A program made the position numbers and the translations under genes. 64,000 nucleotides of DNA from Tausonia pullulans. Lineage: Eukaryota > Basidiomycota > Tremellomycetes > Cystofilobasidiales > Mrakiaceae. The notes beneath the pieces were generated by a model. It made no database searches, was not told the DNA's origin, and saw only the letters and a program-made list of their open reading frames with translations. The stretch spans positions 1-64,000 of the forward strand of contig OX637633.1 of assembly GCA_951802195.1 (NCBI GenBank), in the 5' to 3' direction. Positions 10,868-22,312 of the stretch are shown here, piece after piece (positions within the stretch are counted from its first letter, which is position 1; each line of letters starts with the position of its first letter).

Positions 10868-11412
10868 GGCCGATGATCGTCGGAGGGAGGAGGCTACCTG
10901 GGTGAGACGACCGAGGATGGGGACGGAGGTGAAAACGGGCAGCAGGATGACGGAGAGTTTCAGGCCGGGATCCGGTCGGTCTGTAGGTGGGCGTTGATAG
11001 TGGGGAGGACGGAAGACGGCTGGGGGGAGGGCCGCCTGGTCGGAGTCGGAAGCAGACAACGATAGCGGGCTTGCTTCGGCCGGCCAAGCAGCCAAACGGA
11101 ACCTCTCCTTGCCCGGTTCCGATTTCAAATCGAATATACCCGGGCCATCGTTGATTAATAAATTGATGATGTTCGGGATGCGGGTGGGCAAAACGCCTGT
11201 CATGGCCTGATGTTCGTTGTGTTGAACATCAAATTCGTCAAATTGCCCAGCTGCTTGCTCTCGGCCAATTTGACTTCGCCGATTCTGCCTTCGTTAGTAA
11301 GAAGGGCCAAGCTTCCTGCACTGTTAAATCCACGTGCTCGTTCTGACTTCCTCTCTGTCCTTCAACGACCATCTACACTCATTTTCGACCCTTGACGTCT
11401 CAGGGCTTTACC
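10868..11412. promoter_or_regulatory. Divergent ACR2/ACR3 promoter with a Yap8-like site
   Basis: This 545-bp gap lies between divergent start codons. At 11152-11164 is TGATTAATAAATT; its first ten bases equal those of the Saccharomyces Yap8/Arr1 operator TGATTAATAATCA, which drives ACR2/ACR3 induction by arsenic. The site lies nearly midway, about 285 bp from the ACR2 start and 250 bp from the ACR3 start. The sequence match is direct; the regulatory role is inferred. Confidence 0.5.
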
Positions 11413-13525
11413 ATGTCTCTCTCCCACTTGCGAACTCCCAGCGCAGCCGCCGAGAACCCTCAGCCCTCACTGGCTGCCGTCAACGACACGGCTGCCAGCG
11501 CCCGCCAGCACCCTGTCACTAGCGCTCTCACACAGGGTGAAACCGATGACCTGCCCCTGACGGATCCGCGACACCCGTTGAACAACTCGACCTCACGAGG
11601 TGGGCCCTTCGATCCTGTGCAGGAGCAGATGTGGGCTCAGCCTCAATTGAGCACATGATGCTGACCTCGAATTTCTCGAGCAGCTCTCCTCGCTGGTCTT
11701 GGCTTCCTTGACCGGTTCCTCGCCCTTTGGGTCCTGCTCGCCATGATCCTCGGTGTCATCATCGGTGGAGTCCCGTCTCTTCTGTTTCGTTTGAGCTCGT
11801 CGCAGAGGCGAGGCTCAAGTGTCGGTCCCTATTCTGACGACCGATCTCTCTGTTCCGATAGGTAAGTTTGCGTCAAACGTCGACGCTGTTCTCACGAGCT
11901 CGACGCTCAAGGGTGTTTCCGTCCGTGAGTCCCTCCAGTACAAGGCCAAAGTGGACGAAAGAGAGCGAAGCACGTAGACAGGCCCGTCGGGTTGCCGTCG
12001 ATACCGCCCTCGTCCGTTGTCCCGTAATCTCGACTTCCCTTTCTGACAGTGGCCGTTGTGCCTCTCCCAAAGCGATCGTCGTTGGCCTCCTTGTCATGAT
12101 GTGGCCCATTCTCACCAAGGGTGCGGGACGCGCTATACCATTTGTCGATCCATAAGGAGTCGTCATCTGACCCTCATAGCTGTGCGCGCGCTTTCTTCCA
12201 GTCCAATACGAGAAGCTTCCGGAGATATTCTCGCACAAGCGGATGTGGTACCAAACTAGTATTTCCCTTGTCCTAAACTGGATCGTGGGGCCTTTCGTTC
12301 GTCCCCGTTCCACACAGACTAGAGAGGGCGCGCCTCTTTTCCCTTGACTGACCACTTCCTTTACTCCCAACTCTCAGATTATGCTCGCAGTGGCCTGGGC
12401 AACACTCCCTGATCTACCGACATACCGCACCGGTGTCATCATGGTCGGACTCGCTCGGTGCATCGCCATGGTCATGGTACGCCAGGTCGCCTTGACCCAC
12501 ACGCCTGCCAGCTCGACTGTCTGACCGAACGTTTCTCACTCACCCATTCAGATTTGGAACCAGCTCGCTCAGGTATGCGCCTACTCCCTCGTCGTCTGTT
12601 GCCGAGCGTTGCTTCTGACTCTTCTCTTATCATGAACCAGGGCGATGGCGATTACTGCGCCATCCTCGTCATCATCAACTCAATCCTCCAGATTGTTCTC
12701 TACTCGCCCATGAGCCTTCTCTTCGTGAGCCTTAGTCGCAATGGGTTGGATCCTTGTTCCCAAACTGAAGCGATCCCGTACGCCAGGTCAACGTCATCGG
12801 CGGGGACGACACGCTCAAGCTTGACTACAGCAACACCGCCATCGCCGTCGTCATTGTCCGTCTAGCATCCTCTTCACAGCTCGAACTCAAGCGTAGACTT
12901 AACACTGACATCTGTTTTGCCCTTGCAGTACCTCGGCATCCCCCTCATCGCCGGCATCGTCACACGCTTCACCATGCTCTGGCTCCTCGGACCCGCCAAG
13001 TTCCAGACGCGCTTCCTTCCCTACTTCTCTCCATTCGCTCTCGTTGGACTGCTTTTTACGATCATCTTGATCTTCGCCGAACAAGCACAGCGGATTCTCG
13101 ACAACCTCGGTCCAACATTCCGGGTGTTCGTCCCGATGATCCTTTACTTCGCTATTATGTGGTCGCTCGCCTTCTACCTAGTTTGGTGGATGAGCCGCCG
13201 TCACGGACTTAGCAAGTACGGAGGCTATGACATGGCAGTTGTTCAGGTAAGCAAAGCAGGTTATAATGATACAGTCTTGCTCAGTGCTGATATGCTGCTG
13301 TCTCTTCAGTCCTTCACCGCCGCGTCCAACAACTTCGAGCTCGCCATCGCCGTCTGCATCGCCGTCTACGGCGTCAATTCGGATCAGGCTCTTGCGGCGA
13401 CGATCGGCCCGCTCGTCGAGGTGCCCGTGCTGCTCGCGCTCACGTGGCTCGCACTCTTCTTCAAACGCCGGCTGAACTGGGACGAGCGGGACGTCATGGA
13501 TGGGGACACGGAGAAGCAGGTGTAG
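11413..13525 (+). CDS. ACR3: Arsenite efflux transporter Acr3
   Basis: Plasma-membrane arsenite exporter of the bile/arsenite/riboflavin transporter superfamily. A hydrophilic N-terminus (MSLSHLRTPSAAAEN) is spliced to ALLAGLGFLDRFLALWVLLA, then AMILGVIIGG. It continues through VMMWPILTKVRYEKLPEIF, GLARCIAMVMIWNQLAQGD (the family block with the conserved transport Cys), IINSILQIVLYSP, YLGIPLIAGIVTRF and SFTAASNNFELAIAV, and ends PVLLALTWLALFFKRRLNW. About ten membrane segments are expected. There are about eight short introns; the first donor falls in a Gly/Ala codon at about 11599. It is divergent from ACR2 and tail to tail with arsH, giving a complete reduce-and-export unit for inorganic arsenic. 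Confidence 0.93.
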
Positions 13526-13768
13526 GAGGTCGCAAAAGTGTCTAATGGAGGATTGGGGCTTTCTGTCCGTTCTTCCTCCTCAGTTTTACCTCTCCCTGCA
13601 AGTATTTGACCGTTTTATGCTTCCTAAATCGCCGTCAACCCTCCACATAGATACCTTGTATTCGTCTTGTATGATATAAACACCGTGGCCTCCAATTTTT
13701 AAAAGGAAAAACACACTCAGGCCGGGAATGCCCAACCAACAGTGCCGTCCGGCCAGCAAGGGCCTTGT

Positions 13769-14118
13769 TGTTAGGATTGGCCCAAGGGTCCAGAGCTAAG
13801 GATGACGGAAGATAGGGGGCGTAGGTGGGGTAGACTGAAGTGATGGCAGTGACACAGGCTCGCTTCGAGGTCTTGGACAGGTTTGTCGAATCCAAATGGT
13901 AGTCAGAGTGCAGAACAAAAAGTACGATGAATTAAGTTATGGGCTAATGGTCAGAAAACAAAGAGTGTGGGACAGTGTGGCTGAAGAGTCCCTGAAAATA
14001 TGGAAGCTGAGCAAATAAGGGCGATGCTACACAGACGCAGAGCCGAGGTGGCGGGTCCGCGAGATTCTGCAGCCACATAGGCGCGGAGCCTATGTAGTGA
14101 ACCCGTAAGATCCTGACA
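13769..14118 (-). mobile_element. Complete solo LTR with 5-bp target duplication
   Basis: This 350-bp element has edges TGTTAGGATT and GATCCTGACA (TG...CA ends, near-perfect 9-bp terminal inverted repeat) and is flanked on both sides by CTTGT (13764-13768 and 14119-14123). That is the signature of an LTR retrotransposon insertion reduced to a solo LTR. It carries the foldback ACATAGGCGCGGAGCCTATGT. It lies between ACR3 and arsH. The intact duplication suggests it is among the younger copies. Confidence 0.88.
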
Positions 14119-14341
14119 CTTGTCCCCCTCTCCTGCCCGCGAATGGCGCGACTTTGCAACGTCAACCTCTGGAATCCAATTTATATATATATCAGCTCTA
14201 TACCTCATAGTTTGTATGTCGTAGTAATCCCAGTCATACACTTTATCATCGAGCTCTATTGGCTTCCTCGTCGTGCTCCTGTCGTCCTCTTCATTCGTCC
14301 TCCTCTTCTCCTTCTCCTCTCTTTGTCCTCTTCATCTTCCT

Positions 14342-15560
14342 CTAGGGCAAATTCACCGCCACGGTAGTCTCAGCAGCTGCAGCTGTGGCGTCCTTCGCGT
14401 GCTCAGTCTCCTTCTGGGTCCTCAGCCTGCCGTGGGCCATCTTTTCCTGTCGCTCCGAGTAGCGGTCCTCGAGCATCGCCTTGTGTGGTCGCAGAAGGAT
14501 GGTCGTCCGGACGAGCTCCTCGCAGACATCTGAGCCGGGGAAGGGTTCAGCTGAGCGAGATGTCGCCATTTAGTTCGGGAGACAGACGCACCGACAAGCC
14601 GGTCTCGATTTGAAGAGGGCATGAGCCGGTTATCATCGGAGAAAGCCTTCCATGCCATCGGGATGGAACTTTGATTGGCTAGCAGAACACCATATGAATA
14701 TTCAGCATCCGCTACTGTGAGCTCACTTGGAGAGAACGTACGGATCGTCCACATGCGCATCCAGCGGCCGAGGTTCCTCAATACGGAGACCGTGTTGAAG
14801 CTCTGGGATCCGCCGTTGACCTGGCAGATGGCAAGCGTCCTGCCTTGCGTCGGCCGGACAGAGCCCATGCTGAGCGGAATCCAGTCGACTGGCGAGGCGA
14901 AATTCGTTAGCGCCTAACAAGAAAGGGGGACAACACGAGGAGGCGAAGTACTCTGGTTCTTGAAGACGGCAGTGAGCGTGCCGTGCTGCTCAGGCGAACA
15001 CCAAAACATAGCCTGCGACCATTCCGAGAGGGCCCTTAGCTCAAGAACCTTGGTGTTGCCCTCCGACGGTTCGTCCTTGATGGGCAGCCCCTCCGGGTTG
15101 AAGATGCGGACGTCGGCGCCCAGTTTTGAGAGAATGCGAGCAGCCTCATAGGCGGTAAGCTTGGAAAAGGACCTGTTCTTCTGCCCGTTTCAGCAGCTAA
15201 TTGCCTCACCTATTGGGAGAGGACACGAACGCACCTCTCCCGAAGGCTTCCATACAGTACCAGCACACGGACAGGCCCATCAGCGGAACGCGTCGCCAAG
15301 TTCATCGCATCGTCGAGCTCGAGGTCGTCGACCCAGTCCTGTTGGGAGGCGTCGGCGTCGAATGGCAGTGGAGGGAGAAGGAATGGCCTGTAGAGCTGCT
15401 CGACATCCTCGAGCGGAAGGGAGGAGACGAGGGCGGTCGTCGTCGGTCGTGCGACCGGGTACGTGGAGAGAATCGACATCGAGCGGAAGACGGCGGCGCC
15501 GACTCTGTGGAGTGGGTAAGAGAGGATGGTGGTACGAGTGAGGGAGGTAGCAAGGGCCAT
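14342..15560 (-). CDS. arsH: ArsH NADPH-dependent FMN reductase / organoarsenical oxidase
   Basis: Flavodoxin-fold enzyme that oxidises trivalent organoarsenicals using NADPH and FMN. The start [16 protein letters not shown] is followed by a leader, then [12 protein letters not shown] (FMN phosphate loop), [67 protein letters not shown] and [13 protein letters not shown]. The tail is [14 protein letters not shown], then YSERQEK and an Ala-rich end. These blocks are characteristic of ArsH. The leader of about 80 residues before the flavin loop is longer than in many bacterial forms and could be a targeting sequence. It converges on ACR3, with a solo LTR between them. Confidence 0.93.
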
Positions 15561-15906
15561 GAGGCGGCAGGAGGAAGGAGAGTGGAGGTTTAGAAGGGGA
15601 AAAAACGAGCGACAGAGGCTCAAGAAAAGATAACGAACAATTACGGCCAACGAAATGAAGTTCGCCGAATTCACGAGGCGACACCGAGCTTGGTAATCCC
15701 CACAAACTCTGCTCCGCGTGTGGTTTGCAGACATCAAATTGACGATGCTTTGAAGGGCCGTGATTCGCCGCCATGTTGAAAGAGGGCTGATCTCCTTAGA
15801 AGCTAACGAGTCTACAGAATAGCGGGAATTCATAGAATGCTTCTTCGTACTTGCAAAGATCTGTCGTACACCACCAGCGACCCAGGAGGGAAGAGGTGGG
15901 GGGTGG

Positions 15907-16258
15907 TGTTAGGATTGGCCCAAGGATCAAGAGCAGAGGAGGATGGGTGAGTAGAGGGTCGTTGGCGACAGAGTGGACTGAGAGCAGCGGCGAGTGATGG
16001 AGTGAAACTGAAGTGGTGGAGGTGACACGGGCTCCCTTCACGGTCTTGGGCAGGTTTGTCGGGTCCAAATGATAGTCAGAGTGTATAACCAAATCTACGA
16101 TGAACTGAGCGTTTTATGGACGAGGGGTAAGAACAAGGGAGGGAGTGAGAAGGGTGAGAACACAAAGATCGAGGGAAGATGTCGAATAAAAAGGGAGGAA
16201 AGGGTATTGAGACAGGGATTGTGAGCCAATGTGGCGAAACAATGGTCGAAGATGAGGG
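15907..16258 (-). mobile_element. Solo-LTR-like fossil, copy 4a
   Basis: Begins TGTTAGGATTGGCCCAAGG at 15907 and carries GGGTCCAAATGATAGTCAGA and GCGTTTTATGGACGA. The far edge is replaced by an oppositely oriented copy at 16259, making a composite insertion between arsH and the next gene. Confidence 0.72.
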
Positions 16259-16555
16259 TGTCAGGATCTCGCGGACTTGCCATGTCAGGATCTTACGGGT
16301 TCACTACATAGGCTCCGCGCCTATGTGGCTGCAGAATCTCGCGGACCCGCCACCTCGGCTCTGCGTCTGTGTAGCATCGCCCTTATTTGCTCAGCTTCCA
16401 TATTTTCAGGGACTCTTCAGCCACACTGTCCCACACTCTTTGTCTTCTGACCATTAGCCCATAAGACACTCAGTTCATCGTATTTTTGTTCTGTACTCTG
16501 ACTACCATTTGGATTCGACAAACCAGCCAAGACATCGAAGCAAGCTTGCATCCAC
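16259..16555 (+). mobile_element. Solo-LTR-like fossil, copy 4b (nested starts)
   Basis: A sense-orientation edge TGTCAGGATCTCGCGGACTT at 16259 is followed 24 bp later by a second edge TGTCAGGATCTTACGGGTTC at 16283. This suggests one copy inserted just inside another. It runs through the foldback and GACTACCATTTGGATTCGAC and fades near 16555. Confidence 0.65.
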
Positions 16556-16780
16556 ATTGAACCCCAGGGCGAACCTTTGACCTTAACACTCCGGTGGCGA
16601 TGAGCCTGTCGGTCGCAAGCCGACGACGGACATGTATTGCGGCATCCGCAGGGAGGGCACGTACGTCGGGTGGGTCGCGCAAGAAGCATACATTAGGCAG
16701 GAGTCTGGGCAAAGCAAGGGAACACGGTGGTACAGAGGGGAGGTGGACAAAGCAGAGCGGAGGGCAAGGACAGGCGACCG

Positions 16781-17843
16781 TCAGACGAAGGCCTTGGCCA
16801 GGAACGGCGTGAGCTCCGTCTCCATCCAGTCGTACAGATTCTTGCCCTCCGTCGGATCGGCCGTCTTGAGCTTGGTGACCTTCTCCTGCCCGACAGGGAT
16901 GTAGTAGACACCGCTCTTGATGTCCTTGCGAGGCGCCGTCGCTGCCCAGAGCTCGCTGTACGCGCCCTGCTCCGGCGTGAGCGCCCAGAAATAAGTGGCG
17001 ATGTTGATGAAGGTCCGCTTGAGGAAGGAAAGCTCGCTGATGAGGTCCGTCTTGACAATACCTGAGAGAAGTGGCACAGACGGTGTCAGCTCGAGACGCC
17101 CACGCGCGAGGAGGGAGGTTGCAGGCGCACCAGGGTGAATGTTGGCTACAGTGATCGTGGGGAACCGGCGCGCGCATTCCTGGCCATAGACGAGGTTGCC
17201 GAATTTGGAGCGATCGTAGCCGGCGAGGCCGGCTCCAAGGGTGCCCTTTGCGTCGCTGCGCAGCTCGGAGAGCTCGAGGCCCGTCTTGCCTGTGGCGGTG
17301 TGAAGCTCGCTCGTGAGCGACACAAACCGCGGGTCGGCCGACTTGAGAAGCGTCGATAACAGCAACCGGAAGAAGAGCGCGTGGGCGACGACGTTGGTGC
17401 CAAATTGGATCTCGTAGCCGTCCTCGCTCTTCCCCGGAACGTCCATTATGCCAGCATTGGCGATGAGAACGTCCAGCCGGTCCGACCGGGCGAGGAACGT
17501 CTCGACCGCCCGCTTGACCTATGCGAGCGACCCCTGGTCGGCCGCGATAAACGACACCGTCTGCGAGGAAGGGCGTCGGGCAATGAGGGCCTTGGCGCGG
17601 GCCTCGGACCGGCCCGTGAAATATATCGCCGCAGGGGGTGATGGGTGGTGGGCAAGTGCGAGGACCGCCTCGGCGCCGATGCCGCCGGTGCCTGTGCAAG
17701 AAGAGGGGCGCGCAACCAGGGCGAGTTCAGCGGGCCGCCGCGCGCGCGAGCATGGGCCATCTAGCCGACTCACCGCCGGTGATGAGGAACACCTTGCCGG
17801 TCAGCGGGGCGGTCTCGTTGAACTTAAAGTGGGAAACGCGCAT
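16781..17843 (-). pseudogene. Short-chain dehydrogenase (retinol-dehydrogenase-like) with an in-frame stop
   Basis: From the ATG at 17843 (MRVSHFKFNETAPLTGKVF) an intron at about 17700-17775 joins LITG to GTGGIGAEAV, giving the TGxxxGIG cofactor loop. IANAGIMDVPG, the active site YDRSKFGNL and PFLAKAFV at the end complete a classical SDR of about 320 residues. Between ADQGSLA and VKRAVETF the frame has a TAG codon (complement of 17519-17521), where relatives carry a small residue. No intron of workable size can remove it. Either the gene is dead by one nonsense change or the base is a sequencing error. The rest of the frame is intact, so decay would be recent. Confidence 0.7.
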
Positions 17844-18148
17844 GGCTAGGCTAGTCGATATGGGCCGAGACTTGCGACTGAACGGGGAGCCAAGCCGGGC
17901 GTCGCTGGGGATCTCGCCGCCACCGAAAGCACTCAATTCGAAGGTAGTTTAGAAGACATGGCTGAGAGATGAATAAACATGCACTTGCTTCTAACACTCA
18001 GAGCCATTCGGCGTCTCCCCTCTTTGTCCGAAAAGAAACGCGTTGAACGCAGTGGACGGGACAGAAGTCGATGTTGGGATGGAGGGACGTTAGGATGATG
18101 CACAGATCTTGAACGACTGGATCTCATCCAGATCTAAGGACGCTAGCT

Positions 18149-19782
18149 CTAAGGAACTTCGATAAGAACTTTGCCTGTCGCTCTCTCGGAGGAAATCCGG
18201 TCATATGCGACTATGACTCCTTCCTTGTCAAACTTGTGTATGGAGTCGATTTGGAGTTTGATGGTGCCTGTATACGGCAGAAATCGATGGCGTCAAATGC
18301 GCCAGACGGGTGCAAGGAAGAGGGTCAGCTAATATTCAAAGCATGCTTAAAGACCAAGAAATAACTCTTACCGTTCGCAGCCCATTCTCCCAGCCTGACC
18401 AGGCCCTCCTTGGACGGAAGCATAAACCAAAACTTGAAAGTCCTAGGAACGCCTCCAAGAATGCGGGGGAGGAGAATGGACGCCGCCAGGGATCCGGCCC
18501 ACCGTACCATCCCGACAAGGCCCTTTGGCGGTGAACCGCCAATTGATATATACTTGGCATCGAGCGCGAGGTAGGTCTCAGCCTTACCGAAGAGATCGTG
18601 AGAGTTGCCAACGAGATCGAGAATCAAATCGAGCGGTGCAGCGGAGTGGTGCTCGGCCAAGTACGCAGGGAGCGAGACGTTTTTGTAGTTCACGATCTAA
18701 AATTAAAGATGCGAACGCCGATCAGCCTCAAAACTACTAGGCTAGACAGGGGTTGAGTCTGTAAACAAACTTCGTCCGCACCGAGGGCCCTACACGTATC
18801 TGCGCTGGAGTCTGAGCAGGAGACGATGACAGTGGCGCCGATCTCCTTTGCGATCCCAATGGCGAGTCGTCCCACACTCGTTCCTCCTCCTGTGTATTAA
18901 GAACAAGTGAAGCGTCAGGATAGTGGACTGCTAGTGCCCTCTTGGCCAGGAAATGAAGAAGATAACGCACCGTTGATGAAAACCTTTTGACCGGACTTGA
19001 GTCCCCCCTGTTCGAGCAGACCTCCGTACGCGGTCAATCCAACGAGCGGGAGGCCGGCTACGTCTTCAAAGCTCAAGCCCGCCGGCTTCTTCGTGATATT
19101 CTCTTCCTGCACGAAACGGAAGTCAGCGCTCCAATAAAGATTTGAATGAATAACAATCTGAAGCAAGGCCGACCGCGAAAGATCGGGATCGTGACGCACT
19201 TTCACGACAGCGTACTGGCACAGCGCCCCGTGGCCTGTCTTCATGTTGAGATTGGCAGGGATGGTGCCGAAGACTTCATCTCCTTCAGAGAAGGCTGTTC
19301 CATTGGCATTGACCGCGACACCAGAGAGATCGTACTCGACGACATCTAGCGTCCCATGTTGTATCGGAGATCAGCTCCTGTGGTGCCATGCTGGCAGGCA
19401 CAAACAGTAAGAGGAAACCCAACTCACTTGGGACCTTCCGCATGAAACCTATGGGACGTTTCATGGTCTGGTGAGCCAAAAGAGGGGACGAAGTCAATTT
19501 GGTGCAGGGGAAGGGTACGAAGAGCCTCTTATCGACAGCCCTTTCCCTCCTCTCCTCCTGCTTCTCTCTCCGGTCGTCATTTCTCCATCTCTTCCTCTAA
19601 ACGGAACCAGTCCATACCTTGTATCCCACGGGGCTCAAGGCGACATACCGAACATTGACGATGACTTCGCGTTCGGACGGCACGGGGGTAGGATACTGAT
19701 TGTCGAGCTTGAGGACATCCTTGTAAGAGCCTCGGCCGGTCATTAGCCAGGCCGACTGGGTGGCGGGAAGGCTGGTAGGCAT
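18149..19782 (-). CDS. Zinc-free medium-chain reductase / quinone oxidoreductase-like
   Basis: Medium-chain dehydrogenase/reductase fold. Start MPTSLPATQSAWLMTGRGS, then VIVNVRYVALSPVGYKVW, EYDLSGVAVNANG, FSEGDEVFGTIP, GALCQYAVVK, LPLVGLTAYGGLL, the NADPH-binding region GQKVFINGGGTSVGRLAIGI, GADEVINYK-like residues, LDLILDLVGNS and the end RATGKVLIEVP. No zinc-ligand Cys cluster is seen, which fits the quinone-oxidoreductase/ToxD-like branch. About six short introns. The substrate is not predictable. It lies between two SDR-type genes, a run of small-molecule reductases. Confidence 0.85.
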
Positions 19783-20312
19783 ATTGGGTGCAATAGGGCG
19801 AGAGATAGGTGTTCAGGGTCTTGAGATGGTGATGAGGAATCGTCTGAGTGTTGGGGAAAGGAAAGGACAAGATATTTTTCCTCCGCGACCTTGTTGACAG
19901 GGTGAGACAAAGCTCGGCCTTCCTAACCCAGGCTCTGACCTCCCTGCCCCTGCCAAAAACGCCGAAAGGCATCATCTGTCGAGCCTTACCAACCTTGGCT
20001 AGGGGACAACATAAGATGTACATGGGCCCTCTAGGTGTCAATCGAAGGCGACCGATCAAATGCCCGACTGACTCATCATTTTCTCGGCCTCGCGGCCTCG
20101 CGGCTTAGACAACGCCGAGCACCCGATGGCGAATCCGTCACACTCTCAGTCCGATTTGTCAAAGTATAAAGCGTTCGTCAAAGTATAAAGCGGACGAGAT
20201 GGGAATGCTCACTAGAAGCTTATCATCAACTTCCACAAAGCATACAGCTGTCACATCACCTCCACCCCAACGAGCCCAAGAACCAACCTCAATCGGCCGT
20301 TTTCCCTCCGTC

Positions 20313-21316
20313 ATGAGCAAGACCGTCTACTTCATCTCTGGCTCCTCTCGGTGAGGCTTGCTCTCTGGCACTCTGGATGCCGGCCCTTACATAGTACCTT
20401 CGCTGACACCTTACTGCTGATTCGTGCAGCGGCATTGGTCTCGAGATTGTTCGTCAGATCGCCCGGCAGCCTGATGCCTTCATTATCGCTGCCGCCCGAA
20501 ACCCCTCGGCGTCTAGTGAGCTGCAGAAGATCATTGAAACGAATCAAGGCAAGGTTGTCCCCGTTTCGTTAGACGTGACATCGGAGGACAGCATCTCAGT
20601 GCGTTCTTGATTTTCTCATGCGGAAGCCAGGTATTGAATGGCGTTGACGTTTCGCGGTTTGCGCGGGCAATAGGCGGCTGTCAAAACGACGTTGGAGGTG
20701 CCATTTGTCAAGGACAACCACAGCAGCATCGACGTTCTGTATAATGTCGCAGGCACCGAGTCCGGGGCGAAGACCGCGACCCAAGTCACTGCCGCAGGAC
20801 TGCGTGCGGACGTCGACACGAATTACATCGGCACCATCCTCACCACTCTGGCCTTGCTGCCGCTGTTTCAGTCCTCGCCCACTAAGGCCCCGGCCAAGGT
20901 CATCTACATGTCATCACTCTTGGGGTCCCACTCGCTCGTCTCATCGCTTGGCGGCTTTGCGACCGTCATGCCAGGCTACTCGGCGTCCAAGTCAGCTGGC
21001 AACATGTGGTTTCAGAAGCTCGCGCTCGAGATCGCCGGCGGCGCTCTTGTGCGGGAAGGCGGATGGATTATCACAATGCTTCACCCCGGTTTGGTTGACA
21101 CCGACATGGGTCGAGGCTTAGGTGGGGTAAGTAGCTCGCATGTCATCTCTTACATGACTACAGATCCATTCGACATGATTTAACGGTCTTAATCCCTTTA
21201 TATAACAGATTAAAGTGGACGTGAGCGTCAGAGGAATTCTCAAGGTCATGGAAGACCTGAAGGAGAGCGACTCGGGATCCTTTTGGGACTACGAGGGACA
21301 GCAACTAGCCTTTTGA
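20313..21316 (+). CDS. Short-chain dehydrogenase/reductase
   Basis: Rossmann-fold SDR. Exon 1 (MSKTVYFISGSSR) is spliced to GIGLEIVRQIARQ, forming the cofactor motif. DVTSEDSIS, then VLYNVAGTESG (NAG-like), VIYMSSLLGS and the active-site YSASKSAGNMW follow. MLHPGLVDTDMG and the last exon IKVDVSVRGILKVMEDL end with EGQQLAF. Length of about 255 residues is typical. Four exons with clear GT-AG edges. The substrate is unknown; the sequence resembles C-factor/sniffer-like fungal SDRs. It is divergent from the quinone-reductase-like gene across about 530 bp. Confidence 0.85.
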
Positions 21317-21699
21317 AAAGCATATCGTTGTTATTTCTCTAGCTGGTCGTGGTCGAAGGCTTTGCGACAAGTCATTGCCTTGTAGAGGCAAAATAATCGA
21401 TCCTATACTCTGTTTCAACTGTATTGGCATCCTGATACAGCGGGTCCCGGCTTGATGCATGTCTCAAGTTTCCCTTTCGAAGCAAAATAGTTGCAACAAT
21501 TCACTGTCTCAAGTCCAATTTTTGCGCCGATCATGCCCTCGATGATGTCTCTGGAGCTTTTCATGGCGACCAACCTACCTCGCTTTTATGTGAATCCCAA
21601 AACGAAGAGCACTCCGGTTGCAGCAGCCCTTATTACGACCGTCTAGTCCTCCTTGTACGCGCGATAAAGTCTCTTCCTCCAACCCGTTCCCCGGGCACT

Positions 21700-21925
21700 T
21701 GTTAGGATTGGCTCAAGGGTCAAGAGCTAAGGATGATGGGTGATAGGGGGCGTAGGTGGAGAAGTAGACTGAAGTGTTGGTAGTGACAAAGGCTCGCTTC
21801 GAGGTCTTAGGCAGGTTTGTCGAGTCCAAATGAAGTCAGAATGCAGAACAGAGGGTCAGATGAACTGCGAGTTTTATGGAGGGGGATGAGAACAAGGGGA
21901 AAGATGAGGAAGACCCGAGAGCAAG
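21700..21925 (-). mobile_element. Solo-LTR-like fossil, copy 5 (partial)
   Basis: Starts TGTTAGGATTGGCTCAAGG at 21700 and follows the family through GTCGAGTCCAAATGAAGTCA and GAGTTTTATGGA before similarity fades. The far edge is not found. Confidence 0.7.
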
Positions 21926-22312
21926 GAATGTAGAACAGAAGGGACCAAATAAGGAACGAAGAAATGGTATTTGAGTGACAGTGACATTGACTGCGGGAAC
22001 ATCCACCTGAGTGATAAACATGAAATTGACCAGCACGCCGATCTTGGCAGATGACAAGGTAGTAGAGGTGATGTGCCAGTCCAACTCAACTCACCATCAC
22101 AGATAACGAAAAACGCTCCTGTACCCAAATAGTTCTTCCTCTCCCTTCTTTCTTATCGTTTTTCTTCTATGGCACTCTCTTTCCGGCTAGTAAAGAGGTT
22201 CCAGCTAGTCAACAGTAAAGAGAGGGAGTGATCTATACAATGTCTGGGTGCATGGGCGCGAGCGGGGGTGGGAAAGGAAGGGCGGGAAACAAGATCGTCC
22301 GTTCGGTATGCT

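Noticed and set aside
10433-11203. N-terminal extension of ACR2 to 11203
   Set aside because: The extra residues are Pro/Ser-rich without conservation, and the frame would cover the shared promoter and the Yap8-like site.
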